From contig CALRIT020000010.1 in assembly GCA_943361925.1 (NCBI GenBank), positions 62,001 through 126,000 on the forward strand: a stretch of 64,000 nt of DNA, read 5' to 3'. The notes under the pieces were generated by a model, which made no database searches, was not told the origin of the DNA, and was given only the letters and a program-made list of their open reading frames with translations. Positions 44,493 through 53,774 of the stretch are shown here, piece by piece; positions within the stretch are counted from its first letter, which is position 1, and each line of letters opens with the position of its first letter. Position numbers and translations under genes: made by a program. The stretch is from CAISCU01 sp943361925. GTDB lineage: Bacteria; Bacteroidota; Bacteroidia; UKL13-3.

Positions 44493-45605
44493 TTAATACT
44501 TTCTATTTTTCCAATCCATTTGAATGGGTAACAAATAGAAAACCGACATTAGCAATACCATAATTTCCTGGTAAATAGCGAATAATGGCAAATAAATAAG
44601 AATACGTTTTTCCTTAAGTAAATAACTCATTCGCCAAATAAAAGCCGATTGAATGAAAACTTTTACCAAAAATAACACAACAGCTAATTTCAAATGCAAA
44701 AAAGCCAATAGAATAACAGCGGGAAAATAAAATCCCTGTAACATAAAAATGCCTTTCCAAACAAAAGGTAAATCCTGGGCTCCAATCATCCATCTTTTAC
44801 GCTGATGCATTAATTTCATAAAAACAGTTTGGGTTTCAGATAAATTCAAACCATCAGATTGCAATATAGTTAGGCCTTTATAACCTGCTTTTCTAATATA
44901 CCTGAACAACTGAAAATCTTCAGTAACTGAAAAAGGAATGTTTTCATAGGAACCTGAATCAAAATAAGCTTTTTTTGAAAATGCCATATTGTTACCAACG
45001 GCTGTACTTTTCAGACCTAATTGTTCAAAAGCAATGATATTTCCAAAACCCAGCATCCACTCAACTTGTTGCATTTTTGAGAAAAACGTATTTCCATAAA
45101 CCATAGTGGCATTGCTTACAATTCCATTTTTTTCATCTTTTAAATGAGGAAGTGTAACCAAAATCCAATTGGGTTTAACCTGAATATCAGCATCAGTTAC
45201 AAAAATTAATTCTGCTTTGGCTTCGTGAACCAAATGTGCTAAAACATTGGCTTTGGCTTTTGCTGAACCCAATTTTTCGTAGATATGAATTAATTTTAGG
45301 TTTGGAACCGTAATCATTAATTCTTCTACAATAGAAGCAGTTTTGTCCTCAGAAGAGTCGTTACCAATTAAAATTTCAAATTTATCTTTTGGATAATTTA
45401 AGGCATGTAATGATAAAATACACCTTTTAATTGTGGCTTCTTCATTTCGGGCAGCCACCAAAATTGAAATAAATGGATATTCAAATCCCGGAATATTTTT
45501 TTGGATTGCCGGTGATTTATAAGCCATTAACATTGCTAAAATTAGCAGTTGGAGGATTATATAAACCCAAAGTATCAAAAGAATAACCAACTCCACTCCT
45601 ATCAT
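44493..45605 (-). CDS. Membrane glycosyltransferase of family 2 with QxxRW motif
   Basis: One N-terminal membrane helix (about residues 5-25) is followed by a GT-A domain with ISILVAARNEEATI, NDSSEDKTASIV, FVTDADIQVKP (DxD) and SVTEDFQLFRYIRKAG. It ends with HQRKRWMIGA, the QxxRW signature of processive enzymes. Two or three further membrane helices follow. Such enzymes polymerise or elongate a surface glycan. The ATG overlaps the stop of the polysaccharide deacetylase gene by 4 bases, pointing to one pathway in which a polymer is made and then deacetylated. Confidence 0.85.
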   Translation of the reverse strand: MIGVELVILLILWVYIILQLLILAMLMAYKSPAIQKNIPGFEYPFISILVAARNEEATIKRCILSLHALNYPKDKFEILIGNDSSEDKTASIVEELMITVPNLKLIHIYEKLGSAKAKANVLAHLVHEAKAELIFVTDADIQVKPNWILVTLPHLKDEKNGIVSNATMVYGNTFFSKMQQVEWMLGFGNIIAFEQLGLKSTAVGNNMAFSKKAYFDSGSYENIPFSVTEDFQLFRYIRKAGYKGLTILQSDGLNLSETQTVFMKLMHQRKRWMIGAQDLPFVWKGIFMLQGFYFPAVILLAFLHLKLAVVLFLVKVFIQSAFIWRMSYLLKEKRILIYLPLFAIYQEIMVLLMSVFYLLPIQMDWKNRKY

Positions 45606-46219
45606 TTTTCTGTAGGGATTACATCAAACCTAAAACCCAGATTACTGTAATACTGAAGTAATTCAGGTAGTAAAATTTGTAAATTATGAAATGATTTTTC
45701 TGAATCATGAAAAACAAAAATCGAACCCGGACCAGCCTTTTTCATTTGACGAAGACTTGCTTTGATGTTCAAATTTTTCTCGTAATCACAAGTCAGGTGA
45801 CTCCACATTACCAATTTATATTGTTCTTTAAGAACCTTAGCTTGTGCAGGTTTAATACGTCCGTAAGGTGGTCGAAAAAGTGAGGAATCTATAACTTGTG
45901 CCGCCTTTTCAGTATTTTGAAAATATTCATCATCTGCAGTAATCCAACCTTTTAAATGATTAAAGGTGTGATTTCCAACAGAATGACCTTGATTTAAAAT
46001 CTCTTTGTAAGTATCAGGAAATTTTGAAACATTATCTCCAACACAGAAAAAAGTAGCCTTAGCATTAAATTTTTTTAATTCATTCAAAACCCAAAGTGTA
46101 ATTTCGGGGTGAGGTCCATCATCAAAAGTGAAGTATAACACTTTATCATTTGTATGAACCTTCCATGTATAGGATGGCGCAAGTAATTGAAGAAAAAGAG
46201 GTATTCTATATTTAAACAT
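45602..46219 (-). CDS. Polysaccharide deacetylase (NodB homology, CE4)
   Basis: The CE4 motifs are clear: motif 1 YFTFDDGPHPE with catalytic Asp, motif 2 GHSVGNHTFNH with the His-x-x-x-His metal ligands, motif 3 SLFRPPYGRIKPAQ, and a final FVFHDSEKS with the conserved His. It has a hydrophobic N-terminus (IPLFLQLLAPSYTW) but no clear signal peptide, so it may act at the inner membrane or be anchored. It removes acetyl groups from N-acetylglucosamine-type polymers and is translationally coupled to the QxxRW glycosyltransferase gene. Confidence 0.9.
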   Translation of the reverse strand: MFKYRIPLFLQLLAPSYTWKVHTNDKVLYFTFDDGPHPEITLWVLNELKKFNAKATFFCVGDNVSKFPDTYKEILNQGHSVGNHTFNHLKGWITADDEYFQNTEKAAQVIDSSLFRPPYGRIKPAQAKVLKEQYKLVMWSHLTCDYEKNLNIKASLRQMKKAGPGSIFVFHDSEKSFHNLQILLPELLQYYSNLGFRFDVIPTEK

Positions 46220-46227
46220 TATTTTTG
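46220..46227 (+). promoter_or_regulatory. Candidate -7 box for the tolC-like gene
   Basis: TATTTTTG fits TAnnTTTG and lies 30 bases before the ATG in the 37-base divergent gap. No properly spaced TTTG is seen upstream, so the call is weak. Confidence 0.3.
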
Positions 46228-46256
46228 TTACCTTACGAAAATTAACCTAGAAAAGC

Positions 46257-47705
46257 ATGACGCTTCAAATATCAAAAAAAACAATAGGATTCGCCTCACT
46301 GTTTCTTTTGCTGATGAATCCAATCTTTGCCCAGACAGAAAAAACCTGGACATTGCAAGATTGTGTTGAACAAGCTCTCAAAAGCAATATTACAGTTCAG
46401 CAGCAGGAACTTCAAACAAAAAGCATTAAGGCTGATTACAATCAGAGTAAACTTGCCATGCTTCCAAATTTAAATGGAAGTCTAAGTAACAACTGGCAAA
46501 CAGGTTTTGCAATTAACCCTGAAACAAACTCAGCACAAAATAACCAATCATTCAGAACAAATTCTGTTGGATTAAACTCCAGCATGACCTTGTTTAATGG
46601 ATTTCAAAATTCCAACAATACTCGTTTGCAATTATCTAATTTAAAGGCAAGTGAAAAGGAATTGGAGAACACAAGAAATACCATCACATTAAATGTATGT
46701 AATGCTTACCTAAGTGTTTTACAAAACATAGAGTTAAGAAATTCAGCAATTTCAAGAGTTAATGCAACGCGCGCTCAGGTTGAGAGACAAAAGAAAATGT
46801 TTGAATTAGGAAGCAGCAACAAAAGCAGATACCTTCAATTAAAAGCCCAATTAGCTCAAGAAGAACTGGCATTTATCAACAGTGATAATATTGTTACTCA
46901 ATCCTATTTGGAATTGTGGTTGATGATTCAGGTTGACCCTTCTCAAAACAATAAAATAGCAATTCCTGATACTAAAAATCTAGAAGTTGCTGATGAAACC
47001 AGAACTGTTGAACAGATTTATGAAGATTTCAGCAAAAAAAGTCCGGATGTTTTGGCAACTCAACAAAGAATCAGAAGTGCTGAAATACAAAAATACATGG
47101 CATTAGGTGGCCGTTCTCCAAGAATTACTTTGGGAGCTGGACTTAATTCATTTTACACAACACAAAGTAAAGTGGGTGTTGGAACTCCAAATTTTACTAA
47201 TAGAACTATTGGTTTTTGGGACAATAATGGAACATTGGTTCAGGTTTATACTCCTTTTCCTACTTATTCTAGTTACGAAACAAGTTCTTTAAAAACTCAA
47301 TTCGACCAAAATTTGGGTTCAAATGTTTCATTACAATTGAGTTTACCAATATTTAATGGTTGGAATGTAAATACAAACATTCAAAAATCTCAAATCAACA
47401 ATTTGAGTGCTAAACTTAACGACCAACAGGTTAAAAATAACTTATTTAGAAGTATTTCTCAATCTTATACAAATTTCAAAGCGAGTAGAAAAAAATACGA
47501 AGCAAACCAAAGCAATCTGGAAGCAAACAAAGAAGCTTTTGATTTGGCTGAAAAACAATTTGAATTAGGTGCGATGAATATGGCTGATTATTTAAACACA
47601 AAAAATAGCTTAATCAGAGCAGAAGCAGATTTCACACAAGCCAAATACGAATTAATCTTTCGTAGAAAAGTATTGGACTTCTATGCTGGGAAAGCATTGT
47701 ATTAA
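46257..47705 (+). CDS. TolC family outer-membrane efflux protein
   Basis: The signal peptide ends IFAQ. Two outer-membrane efflux repeats follow, each with a long helical hairpin: WTLQDCVEQALKSNITVQQQ starts the first, and later YTNFKASRKKYEANQSNLEA and FELGAMNMADYLNTKNSLIR complete the second. The protein would trimerise as an outer-membrane channel with a periplasmic tunnel. It starts a plus-strand run of five closely spaced genes and is paired with a MacA-like adaptor gene 18 bases later. The matching inner-membrane transporter is not in the window. Confidence 0.92.
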   Translation: MTLQISKKTIGFASLFLLLMNPIFAQTEKTWTLQDCVEQALKSNITVQQQELQTKSIKADYNQSKLAMLPNLNGSLSNNWQTGFAINPETNSAQNNQSFRTNSVGLNSSMTLFNGFQNSNNTRLQLSNLKASEKELENTRNTITLNVCNAYLSVLQNIELRNSAISRVNATRAQVERQKKMFELGSSNKSRYLQLKAQLAQEELAFINSDNIVTQSYLELWLMIQVDPSQNNKIAIPDTKNLEVADETRTVEQIYEDFSKKSPDVLATQQRIRSAEIQKYMALGGRSPRITLGAGLNSFYTTQSKVGVGTPNFTNRTIGFWDNNGTLVQVYTPFPTYSSYETSSLKTQFDQNLGSNVSLQLSLPIFNGWNVNTNIQKSQINNLSAKLNDQQVKNNLFRSISQSYTNFKASRKKYEANQSNLEANKEAFDLAEKQFELGAMNMADYLNTKNSLIRAEADFTQAKYELIFRRKVLDFYAGKALY

Positions 47706-47723
47706 TCATAAATTGCAAAACAA

Positions 47724-49088
47724 ATGGCACAGAAAAAGAACAATAAAATTCTCATCTTCTCAGGAATTGGGGTTGCAGTATTATTAATATTGGCAATTGT
47801 TGGTAAAAAACAAGGCTGGATTGGAAAACAGGAAGGCACAAAAATTACCACCGCAATTGTAGAAAAACACACATTAATTGAAACCGTTTCTGCAAATGGA
47901 AGGGTTCAACCTGAAAAAGAAGTAAAAATCAGTTCAGATGTTTCAGGCGAAATCATGGAATTATATGTTCATGAAGGGGATTCAGTTGTTGCTGGTAAAC
48001 TATTGGCAAGAATCGACCCTGAATTGTATCAATCATCATTAGATAGAAGTGAAGCTTCGTTAAATAATACAAAAGCAAGTTTAGCTACTACCAAATCACG
48101 TTTGGTGCAAGCACAAGCCCGCCTTACAGAGATTAGTAAAGCTTATGAGCGTAATAAAAAAATGCACGAACAGCAACTAATTTCAGATGCTGAATTCGAA
48201 ACTTCAAAAAGCGCTTTTGACAATGCAAAAGCAGAAGTTGAGGCTGGTAAACAAGGTATTTTAGGAGCAGAATTTAGTGTTAGAAGTTTTGAAGCAAGTT
48301 TAAAAGAAGCTAGAAAAAACTTAAGTAGAACTAATATCTACGCCCCTGTAAGTGGCATTGTTTCTAAACTTAGTGTAGAAGCAGGTGAACGTGTTGTTGG
48401 AACATCTCAAATGGCTGGTACCGAAATGATGAGAATTGCCAATCTTAACGACATGGAAGTAAGTGTTGATGTGAACGAAAATGATATCGTGAAAGTTGGA
48501 TTGTATGATACCACTATGATTGAAGTAGATGCTTACCCTGGAAGAAAATTCACAGGTATTGTAACTGAAATCGCTAATAGTGCTACAACAAATGCTGCAA
48601 CAACCTCAGATCAGGTAACCAATTTTGTAGTAAAAATTAGAATTCTTAGAAGTAGTTATGAAGATTTAACAAGAAAATTTGGTAAACGTAAATCGGTTTT
48701 CAGACCGGGAATGAGTGCCAGTGTTGAAATTCAAACTGAAAAAGTTGTTGATGTAGTTTCTATTCCATTAGAATCGGTAACTGTTAGAGATATCAGTGCT
48801 TTAGATACCGTTAAAGTTGAAAAATCAGACAAAGACAAACCATCAGACATCAAAAAAGAGAAGAAAAATGAAGAAGTTGAAGTGGTATTCTTAAAAACAG
48901 GCGATATTTCTTCAATTAGAAAAGTTAAAACAGGTGTTCAAGATGATAAATATATCCAGGTTTTAGAAGGTGTTTCAGAAGGAGATGAGGTTATTTCAGG
49001 ACCGTATTCAACCATTTCAAAAACATTAAAACATGGTGAAAAAGTTAGTAAAGTAAACAAAGAAGAATTATTCGAAAAGAAAGACTAA
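47724..49088 (+). CDS. Efflux periplasmic adaptor, MacA/HlyD type
   Basis: An N-terminal membrane helix (ILIFSGIGVAVLLILAIVG) anchors a membrane-fusion protein. Features are the lipoyl half DVSGEIMELYVHEGDSVVAG, a long coiled coil (about residues 100-190), the second lipoyl half ISGIVSKLSVEAGERVVG, and a beta-barrel. A Lys-rich insertion (VEKSDKDKPSDIKKEKKNEE) lies at about residues 370-390. MacA works with an ABC transporter (MacB) and TolC in export of lipids or peptides. Here the gene leads straight into glycosyltransferase genes with no ABC gene, so the substrate could be encoded nearby or the transporter lies elsewhere. Confidence 0.88.
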   Translation: MAQKKNNKILIFSGIGVAVLLILAIVGKKQGWIGKQEGTKITTAIVEKHTLIETVSANGRVQPEKEVKISSDVSGEIMELYVHEGDSVVAGKLLARIDPELYQSSLDRSEASLNNTKASLATTKSRLVQAQARLTEISKAYERNKKMHEQQLISDAEFETSKSAFDNAKAEVEAGKQGILGAEFSVRSFEASLKEARKNLSRTNIYAPVSGIVSKLSVEAGERVVGTSQMAGTEMMRIANLNDMEVSVDVNENDIVKVGLYDTTMIEVDAYPGRKFTGIVTEIANSATTNAATTSDQVTNFVVKIRILRSSYEDLTRKFGKRKSVFRPGMSASVEIQTEKVVDVVSIPLESVTVRDISALDTVKVEKSDKDKPSDIKKEKKNEEVEVVFLKTGDISSIRKVKTGVQDDKYIQVLEGVSEGDEVISGPYSTISKTLKHGEKVSKVNKEELFEKKD

Positions 49089-49094
49089 TTTGAT

Positions 49095-50390
49095 ATGTTG
49101 AGCAAATCCTTCAAGACAATCAGCTTTGCTTTTCTTAGTATCATACTCTTTTTTGCTACCCTGAATTTACACTCCAGAAGTGGAGAATTTAACTACCATA
49201 GCGAAATTTTTTCAGACAAAGCAGGATACCAGGTTTACCTTCCTGCTTTGTTTATTTATAATTTTAATGCTACTGAATTTCCGGATAGTATAGAATTTAG
49301 AACTGGTGAAGGGTTTAATCTGAATAGAGAAAGCAATAAAATCTTCACAAAATATCCTTCAGGAGTTGCAGTTATGCAGGCTCCATTTTTTGTGGCAGCG
49401 CATGTTTATTGTAAGATTTTTGAACCTGAAAAAGCTACTGGTTATTCAAGACCTTACCACTACGCAACTGATATAGCAGCCGTTTTTTATGTACTTATTG
49501 GATTGATATTTTTATTTCAATTCCTCTCCTTTTACTATTCTGAAAAAACAGTTTTCTATTCTCTACTCATCTTTTTATTAGGAACGAATTTATTTTATTA
49601 CGCCACAAAGGAAACCGGCTTATCACATGCCTATTCATTTTTTCTTTGTAGTGTTTGGCTTCTTAGTTATAAAAGGCTAATTGCTAATTCTGAATATCAA
49701 ACCAAATCATTGATGAAATTGGCTTTTATAACGGGCTTGATTTTATTGGTCAGACAAATCAATTTATTATTCCTTCCTTTTTTGGTTTTATTGGATGTTC
49801 AATTTGCTACAGAAATTGTAGTTCGATTTAAGAAAATTGGCTTGAAAAGATTTCTCTTAATGGTTTTGATTATAGGATTAGTGATGAGTCCGCAAATCGC
49901 CTATAACTTTTACCTCTTTGATTCTCCATTTGCCTACAGTTACGGAAACGAAAGTTTTATCTATAAATTCAATCCACAGTTTAACAAAGTTCTTTTTTCT
50001 TTTGAAAATGGACTTTTTGCCATGAATCCTATTCATGTTTTTACAATAATTGGAATGTTTTTATTGCTTAAAAATGGAACAAATGCCTGGATTCAAATCC
50101 TTCTTTTTGCTTCAATTTCGTATGTTTATGCAGCTTGGTGGAGTCCGCAATTGGGCTGTGGATTAGGTCATAGAGGTTTTGTAGAATTTTACTCATTGTT
50201 TGCCCTGGCTTTTACAGCAATCATTCATAAAATTTTGAGTCTTAAAAACTCTGCTATCAAAATACCCGTCATTTTAATTATTATTGCCCTAGTAGCTCTT
50301 AATCTGAAAATTTCATATACCTATGATGGATGCTGGTATGGCAAAACTATCTGGGATACAAATGAATTCATCAGGTTAGTAATCAGTTAA
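49095..50390 (+). CDS. Multi-pass membrane protein, probable GT-C type glycosyltransferase
   Basis: About ten to eleven hydrophobic helices, a large first loop with KAGYQVYLPALFIYNF and KIFTKYPSGVAVMQ, and no soluble catalytic domain fit the GT-C fold (lipid-linked-sugar dependent mannosyltransferase-like). The first loop ends in conserved-looking acidic and aromatic residues that usually hold the catalytic Asp or Glu. It sits 6 bases after the adaptor gene and 3 before a family 2 glycosyltransferase gene. The family assignment is by architecture, not by a strong motif. Confidence 0.6.
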   Translation: MLSKSFKTISFAFLSIILFFATLNLHSRSGEFNYHSEIFSDKAGYQVYLPALFIYNFNATEFPDSIEFRTGEGFNLNRESNKIFTKYPSGVAVMQAPFFVAAHVYCKIFEPEKATGYSRPYHYATDIAAVFYVLIGLIFLFQFLSFYYSEKTVFYSLLIFLLGTNLFYYATKETGLSHAYSFFLCSVWLLSYKRLIANSEYQTKSLMKLAFITGLILLVRQINLLFLPFLVLLDVQFATEIVVRFKKIGLKRFLLMVLIIGLVMSPQIAYNFYLFDSPFAYSYGNESFIYKFNPQFNKVLFSFENGLFAMNPIHVFTIIGMFLLLKNGTNAWIQILLFASISYVYAAWWSPQLGCGLGHRGFVEFYSLFALAFTAIIHKILSLKNSAIKIPVILIIIALVALNLKISYTYDGCWYGKTIWDTNEFIRLVIS

Positions 50391-50393
50391 TTC

Positions 50394-51107
50394 ATGTCTT
50401 TATTATCAATCATTATCCCAGCCTACAATGAGGCTAGAACCATCCACCTGATTTTAGAAAAAATCGAGGCAGTACAATTGATTTCCGGTATCAAAAAAGA
50501 AATCATTATTGTAAATGATTGTTCAAGTGATGAAACAGCAAATGTTGTTAGAAGTCTAATGCAGAAATATCCTGCCATAAGATTTGTTGAACATGAAGTT
50601 AATAAAGGGAAAGGTGCTGCAATTCATACTGGAATTAAAGAAGCAAGTGGTGATTATATCATCATTCAGGATGCTGATTTAGAATACGATCCACAAGAAT
50701 TTAACTTATTATTAAAACCAATTACAGATGGTTTTGCTGATGTTGTGTACGGTTCTCGTTTTATGGGAGGAAATCCGCATAGAATCCTATTCTTCTGGCA
50801 TTCTATTGGAAACGGAGTTTTAACTTTTATGTCGAATATGTTTACCAACTTAAACTTAACCGACATGGAAACCTGTTATAAGTTGTTTAAAGCAGAATTT
50901 ATTAAACCTATTCAGTTACGTGAAAACAGATTTGGTTTTGAACCTGAGATAACAGCCAAAATTAGCAGAATTCCGAATATCAGAATTTATGAAGTAGGAA
51001 TTTCCTATTATGGAAGAACCTATGCTGAAGGTAAAAAAATCAACTGGAAAGATGGTTTCAGAGCTATTTACTGTATCATAAAATACGGCCTTCTTAAAAT
51101 AAACTAA
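50394..51107 (+). CDS. Family 2 glycosyltransferase, dolichyl/undecaprenyl-phosphate mannose synthase-like
   Basis: LLSIIIPAYNEARTIHLILE opens the protein, followed by IVNDCSSDETANV and the DxD segment IIQDADLEYDPQEF. VVYGSRFMGGNPH and LTDMETCYKLFKAEF match the polyprenyl-phosphate sugar transferase type (DPM1-like), and the end WKDGFRAIYCIIKYGL agrees. It probably makes a lipid-linked monosaccharide used by the neighbouring GT-C membrane proteins. Spacing to both neighbours is 2-3 bases. Confidence 0.85.
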   Translation: MSLLSIIIPAYNEARTIHLILEKIEAVQLISGIKKEIIIVNDCSSDETANVVRSLMQKYPAIRFVEHEVNKGKGAAIHTGIKEASGDYIIIQDADLEYDPQEFNLLLKPITDGFADVVYGSRFMGGNPHRILFFWHSIGNGVLTFMSNMFTNLNLTDMETCYKLFKAEFIKPIQLRENRFGFEPEITAKISRIPNIRIYEVGISYYGRTYAEGKKINWKDGFRAIYCIIKYGLLKIN

Positions 51108-51109
51108 TC

Positions 51110-52534
51110 ATGGAAAAGGAATTCTTTCCATCAAAATATTTTAATTCCGCCTACTTTACTTTTCTACTAGTTTTCATTTTAATTTGTTTTCAAACAAACG
51201 GAATTGGCCAAGGTGGTGATAGTGTATTTCATTACCTCATGGCCAAATATTCATGGCAGCATCCTCACTTATTCTTTAATCATTGGGGAAAACCGTTTTT
51301 CACAATCATAGCTTCTGTTTTTGCTCAATTTGATTTTACCTGGATAAAGATTTTTAATTCCCTCAATACATTCATAGGAATTTTTTATGGATACAAACTG
51401 GCAAAACATTTTGAGATAAAAAATGCTGGATTGGTTCTGTTTTTTGTCATACTGGCGCCATTAACTATTAGCGTAAATTTTAGTGGATTAACTGAACCCA
51501 TGTTTGCAAGCGTTTTGCTTGGTTCATTGTATTTAATTGCTACATCCAATGAAAACAAGGGAGCATTTTTAGTTTCATTTTTGCCTTTTGTAAGGTCGGA
51601 AGGACTAATTATTTTGGTGGCATTGGCACTTTTCTTTCTCATTAAAAAGAATTGGAAAGCTATTATACTTTTAGGTACTGGCCATCTCATTATGAGCTTA
51701 GCAGGAATGTGGATTCATGGAGACATTCTGTGGGTGTTTACGAAAATTCCTTATGCGCATTTAAATCCGGTTTATGGCAAAGGCACATGGGACCATTTTA
51801 TCATTCAGATGAATTTTATGATTGGACCAGTTCTTTTTGCCTTGTTGCTTATAGGTTTGTTTTCTACATTATTTAGGCATCGACTAAAAGTACTGATTGA
51901 AGTCTTTACTAACGATAAGCTCTTTTTGATTTACGGCATTTTTTTAGCCTTTTTTATGGCTCATTCAGCATTTTGGGCATTAGGAATATTTGGTTCGATG
52001 GGATTAACAAGAGTTTTTGCTGGAGTAATGCCATTGATAGCAATTATAGCAATTGAAGGTTTTAATTTCATTGGTGAAGCAATCGCGAAGTGGAACGAAA
52101 AGATTGCGAAATGGACAAGTATTACTTTACTACTTCTGTGTTTTATTTTTCCATTTTTAGACAATCCTGCATCTTATGATTTGAAAAAGGATTTAACATT
52201 AAGTGAAGGCGAATTATTGTTGAAAGAAAAAGTTAGTTTACAAATCAAAGAAAGGTTCACAAACAAACTGGTTATAGCTTCAGATGCTTGTGTTCCGCTG
52301 TTTTTAAACATCGATCCATTTGATTCTACTAGTTACCAAACTGCCAAAAACTTTGAAATATTAAAGGCCGAAAAAAAGGAATTTATATTGGTTTGGGACC
52401 CTTGGTTTTCGCAGGTTGAAGACAATTTGAGTTTAGAAAAAATGGAATCTGATACAAGCTTTAAAAGGAAAGGATTGTTTACTTCAGAACTCAAAAACAA
52501 AAAATTTGAGTACCGGATTTACACTAATTTTTAG
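51110..52534 (+). CDS. Multi-pass membrane protein, probable GT-C glycosyltransferase
   Basis: Roughly ten to eleven helices are visible, with a first loop containing GIGQGGDSVFHYLMAKYSW, whose acidic residue matches the Asp motif of GT-C enzymes, and later SGLTEPMFASVLLG. It resembles ArnT/mannosyltransferase-like membrane proteins without a close match I can name. As the last gene of the TolC-adaptor-glycosyltransferase run it probably uses the lipid-linked sugar made by the preceding enzyme. Its 3' end overlaps the convergent GT-C gene by 11 bases. Confidence 0.6.
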   Translation: MEKEFFPSKYFNSAYFTFLLVFILICFQTNGIGQGGDSVFHYLMAKYSWQHPHLFFNHWGKPFFTIIASVFAQFDFTWIKIFNSLNTFIGIFYGYKLAKHFEIKNAGLVLFFVILAPLTISVNFSGLTEPMFASVLLGSLYLIATSNENKGAFLVSFLPFVRSEGLIILVALALFFLIKKNWKAIILLGTGHLIMSLAGMWIHGDILWVFTKIPYAHLNPVYGKGTWDHFIIQMNFMIGPVLFALLLIGLFSTLFRHRLKVLIEVFTNDKLFLIYGIFLAFFMAHSAFWALGIFGSMGLTRVFAGVMPLIAIIAIEGFNFIGEAIAKWNEKIAKWTSITLLLLCFIFPFLDNPASYDLKKDLTLSEGELLLKEKVSLQIKERFTNKLVIASDACVPLFLNIDPFDSTSYQTAKNFEILKAEKKEFILVWDPWFSQVEDNLSLEKMESDTSFKRKGLFTSELKNKKFEYRIYTNF

Positions 52535-53774
52535 CATTCAAATGATTTCCTAAAATCATTATTGAAGGAATTAATGTTACCCAAAACAAGTAAACATAAG
52601 GCACAAAAACAAAAGAATAAAACACCAAAAGCGAAATTTTTAATCCGTACAAGGCCATCAATTTCTTGTTGTAAACTTCCTTTTTCAACCAAACAAATAC
52701 TGTCAGTATAACTAAAACCAATACACTAATAATTAGCATTAAATTTTTAGTAAAAATAATTTTCTCCTGAAGAGCTCCTGCACCCCAAGTATAAATCCAG
52801 GATGCAAAACCCATCCCCTGAAAAAGCTGAAATGGTTTATCACCAGGTGCCTGCCACGATTGTCCCCTCCATTCTCCTAAAGCCGCGTCAATCCATAAAT
52901 TAGAACCACTGCTCAACATATGCGGAGATTGAATGAGAAAAGGAAGATAAAAAATCAACATAAAACCAATCAGATATAATCCGGTTTTGATGCAAATTTT
53001 TCTATCATCAAACCACATCAATAAAAAATAAACCGGCAACCAAAATACCAAGCTATATCTTGATAAAATCAGCAAAGCCAAAGCAAATGATTTGTATATA
53101 GGTTTGTTTGAAAACAAGGAAATACACAGAATTAAATAATAAGCAGCAATAAGCAATTCAACTGTATTTGCATAATCCTTTCCTTGTTTTACCATGATGG
53201 AAAACCAAAGCAAAAAAGGCAATATTATTTGTAGTATTAAAAACCTTTTGTTTGATGCCTTTGCGAACTTAAAAACATAAATTCCAAAAGCTAGAACAAA
53301 TAATACTACAAAAGACCAACGAGGATCAAGTCTTAATAATTCAGGTAATACAAACGGAAACCAGTGAAATGGCAAATAATTTGGTGTAAACTTTCCATAA
53401 TTAAAGCCTTCATACAAATCATATACGTGTTCAAAATTTATAAATCTACTTACATAAATGTTTTGAATCAACGGAATGATATCTGAATTTTCGATTTTAA
53501 TTGGCCATTTGTGAAATAGAAATCCTGAGAACACAATTCCTATCAATGACAATCCAATAAAAAGTTGAAGCTTAATTGATTTGAAATCCGATTGAGGATT
53601 TGGAGCTAAATCTTCCTTTTGTTTTAAATCAACATAAGAAAAATAAACCAAACCGAATCCTGCCATTGCAAAAAGTACAGGACTTAATATAAAACCTGCT
53701 TCATTTCTAAAGTAAAATAGAAGCAACAATTCGAGAATAAAACAGAAAATTAAAATCCCTGTTTTATTCTTCAT
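52524..53774 (-). CDS. Multi-pass membrane protein, DUF2029/GT87-like
   Basis: About ten helices are visible. The first periplasmic loop holds NSDIIPLIQNIYVSRFINFE and later PNYLPFHWFPFVLPELL, the arrangement found in DUF2029/GT87 mannosyltransferase-like proteins. The first residues sit just after the stop of the transglycosylase gene, with an 11-base overlap, so it is translated together with that gene. The tail overlaps the plus-strand glycosyltransferase gene. The enzymatic role is an inference from the fold type only. Confidence 0.65.
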   Translation of the reverse strand: MKNKTGILIFCFILELLLLFYFRNEAGFILSPVLFAMAGFGLVYFSYVDLKQKEDLAPNPQSDFKSIKLQLFIGLSLIGIVFSGFLFHKWPIKIENSDIIPLIQNIYVSRFINFEHVYDLYEGFNYGKFTPNYLPFHWFPFVLPELLRLDPRWSFVVLFVLAFGIYVFKFAKASNKRFLILQIILPFLLWFSIMVKQGKDYANTVELLIAAYYLILCISLFSNKPIYKSFALALLILSRYSLVFWLPVYFLLMWFDDRKICIKTGLYLIGFMLIFYLPFLIQSPHMLSSGSNLWIDAALGEWRGQSWQAPGDKPFQLFQGMGFASWIYTWGAGALQEKIIFTKNLMLIISVLVLVILTVFVWLKKEVYNKKLMALYGLKISLLVFYSFVFVPYVYLFWVTLIPSIMILGNHLNAKN

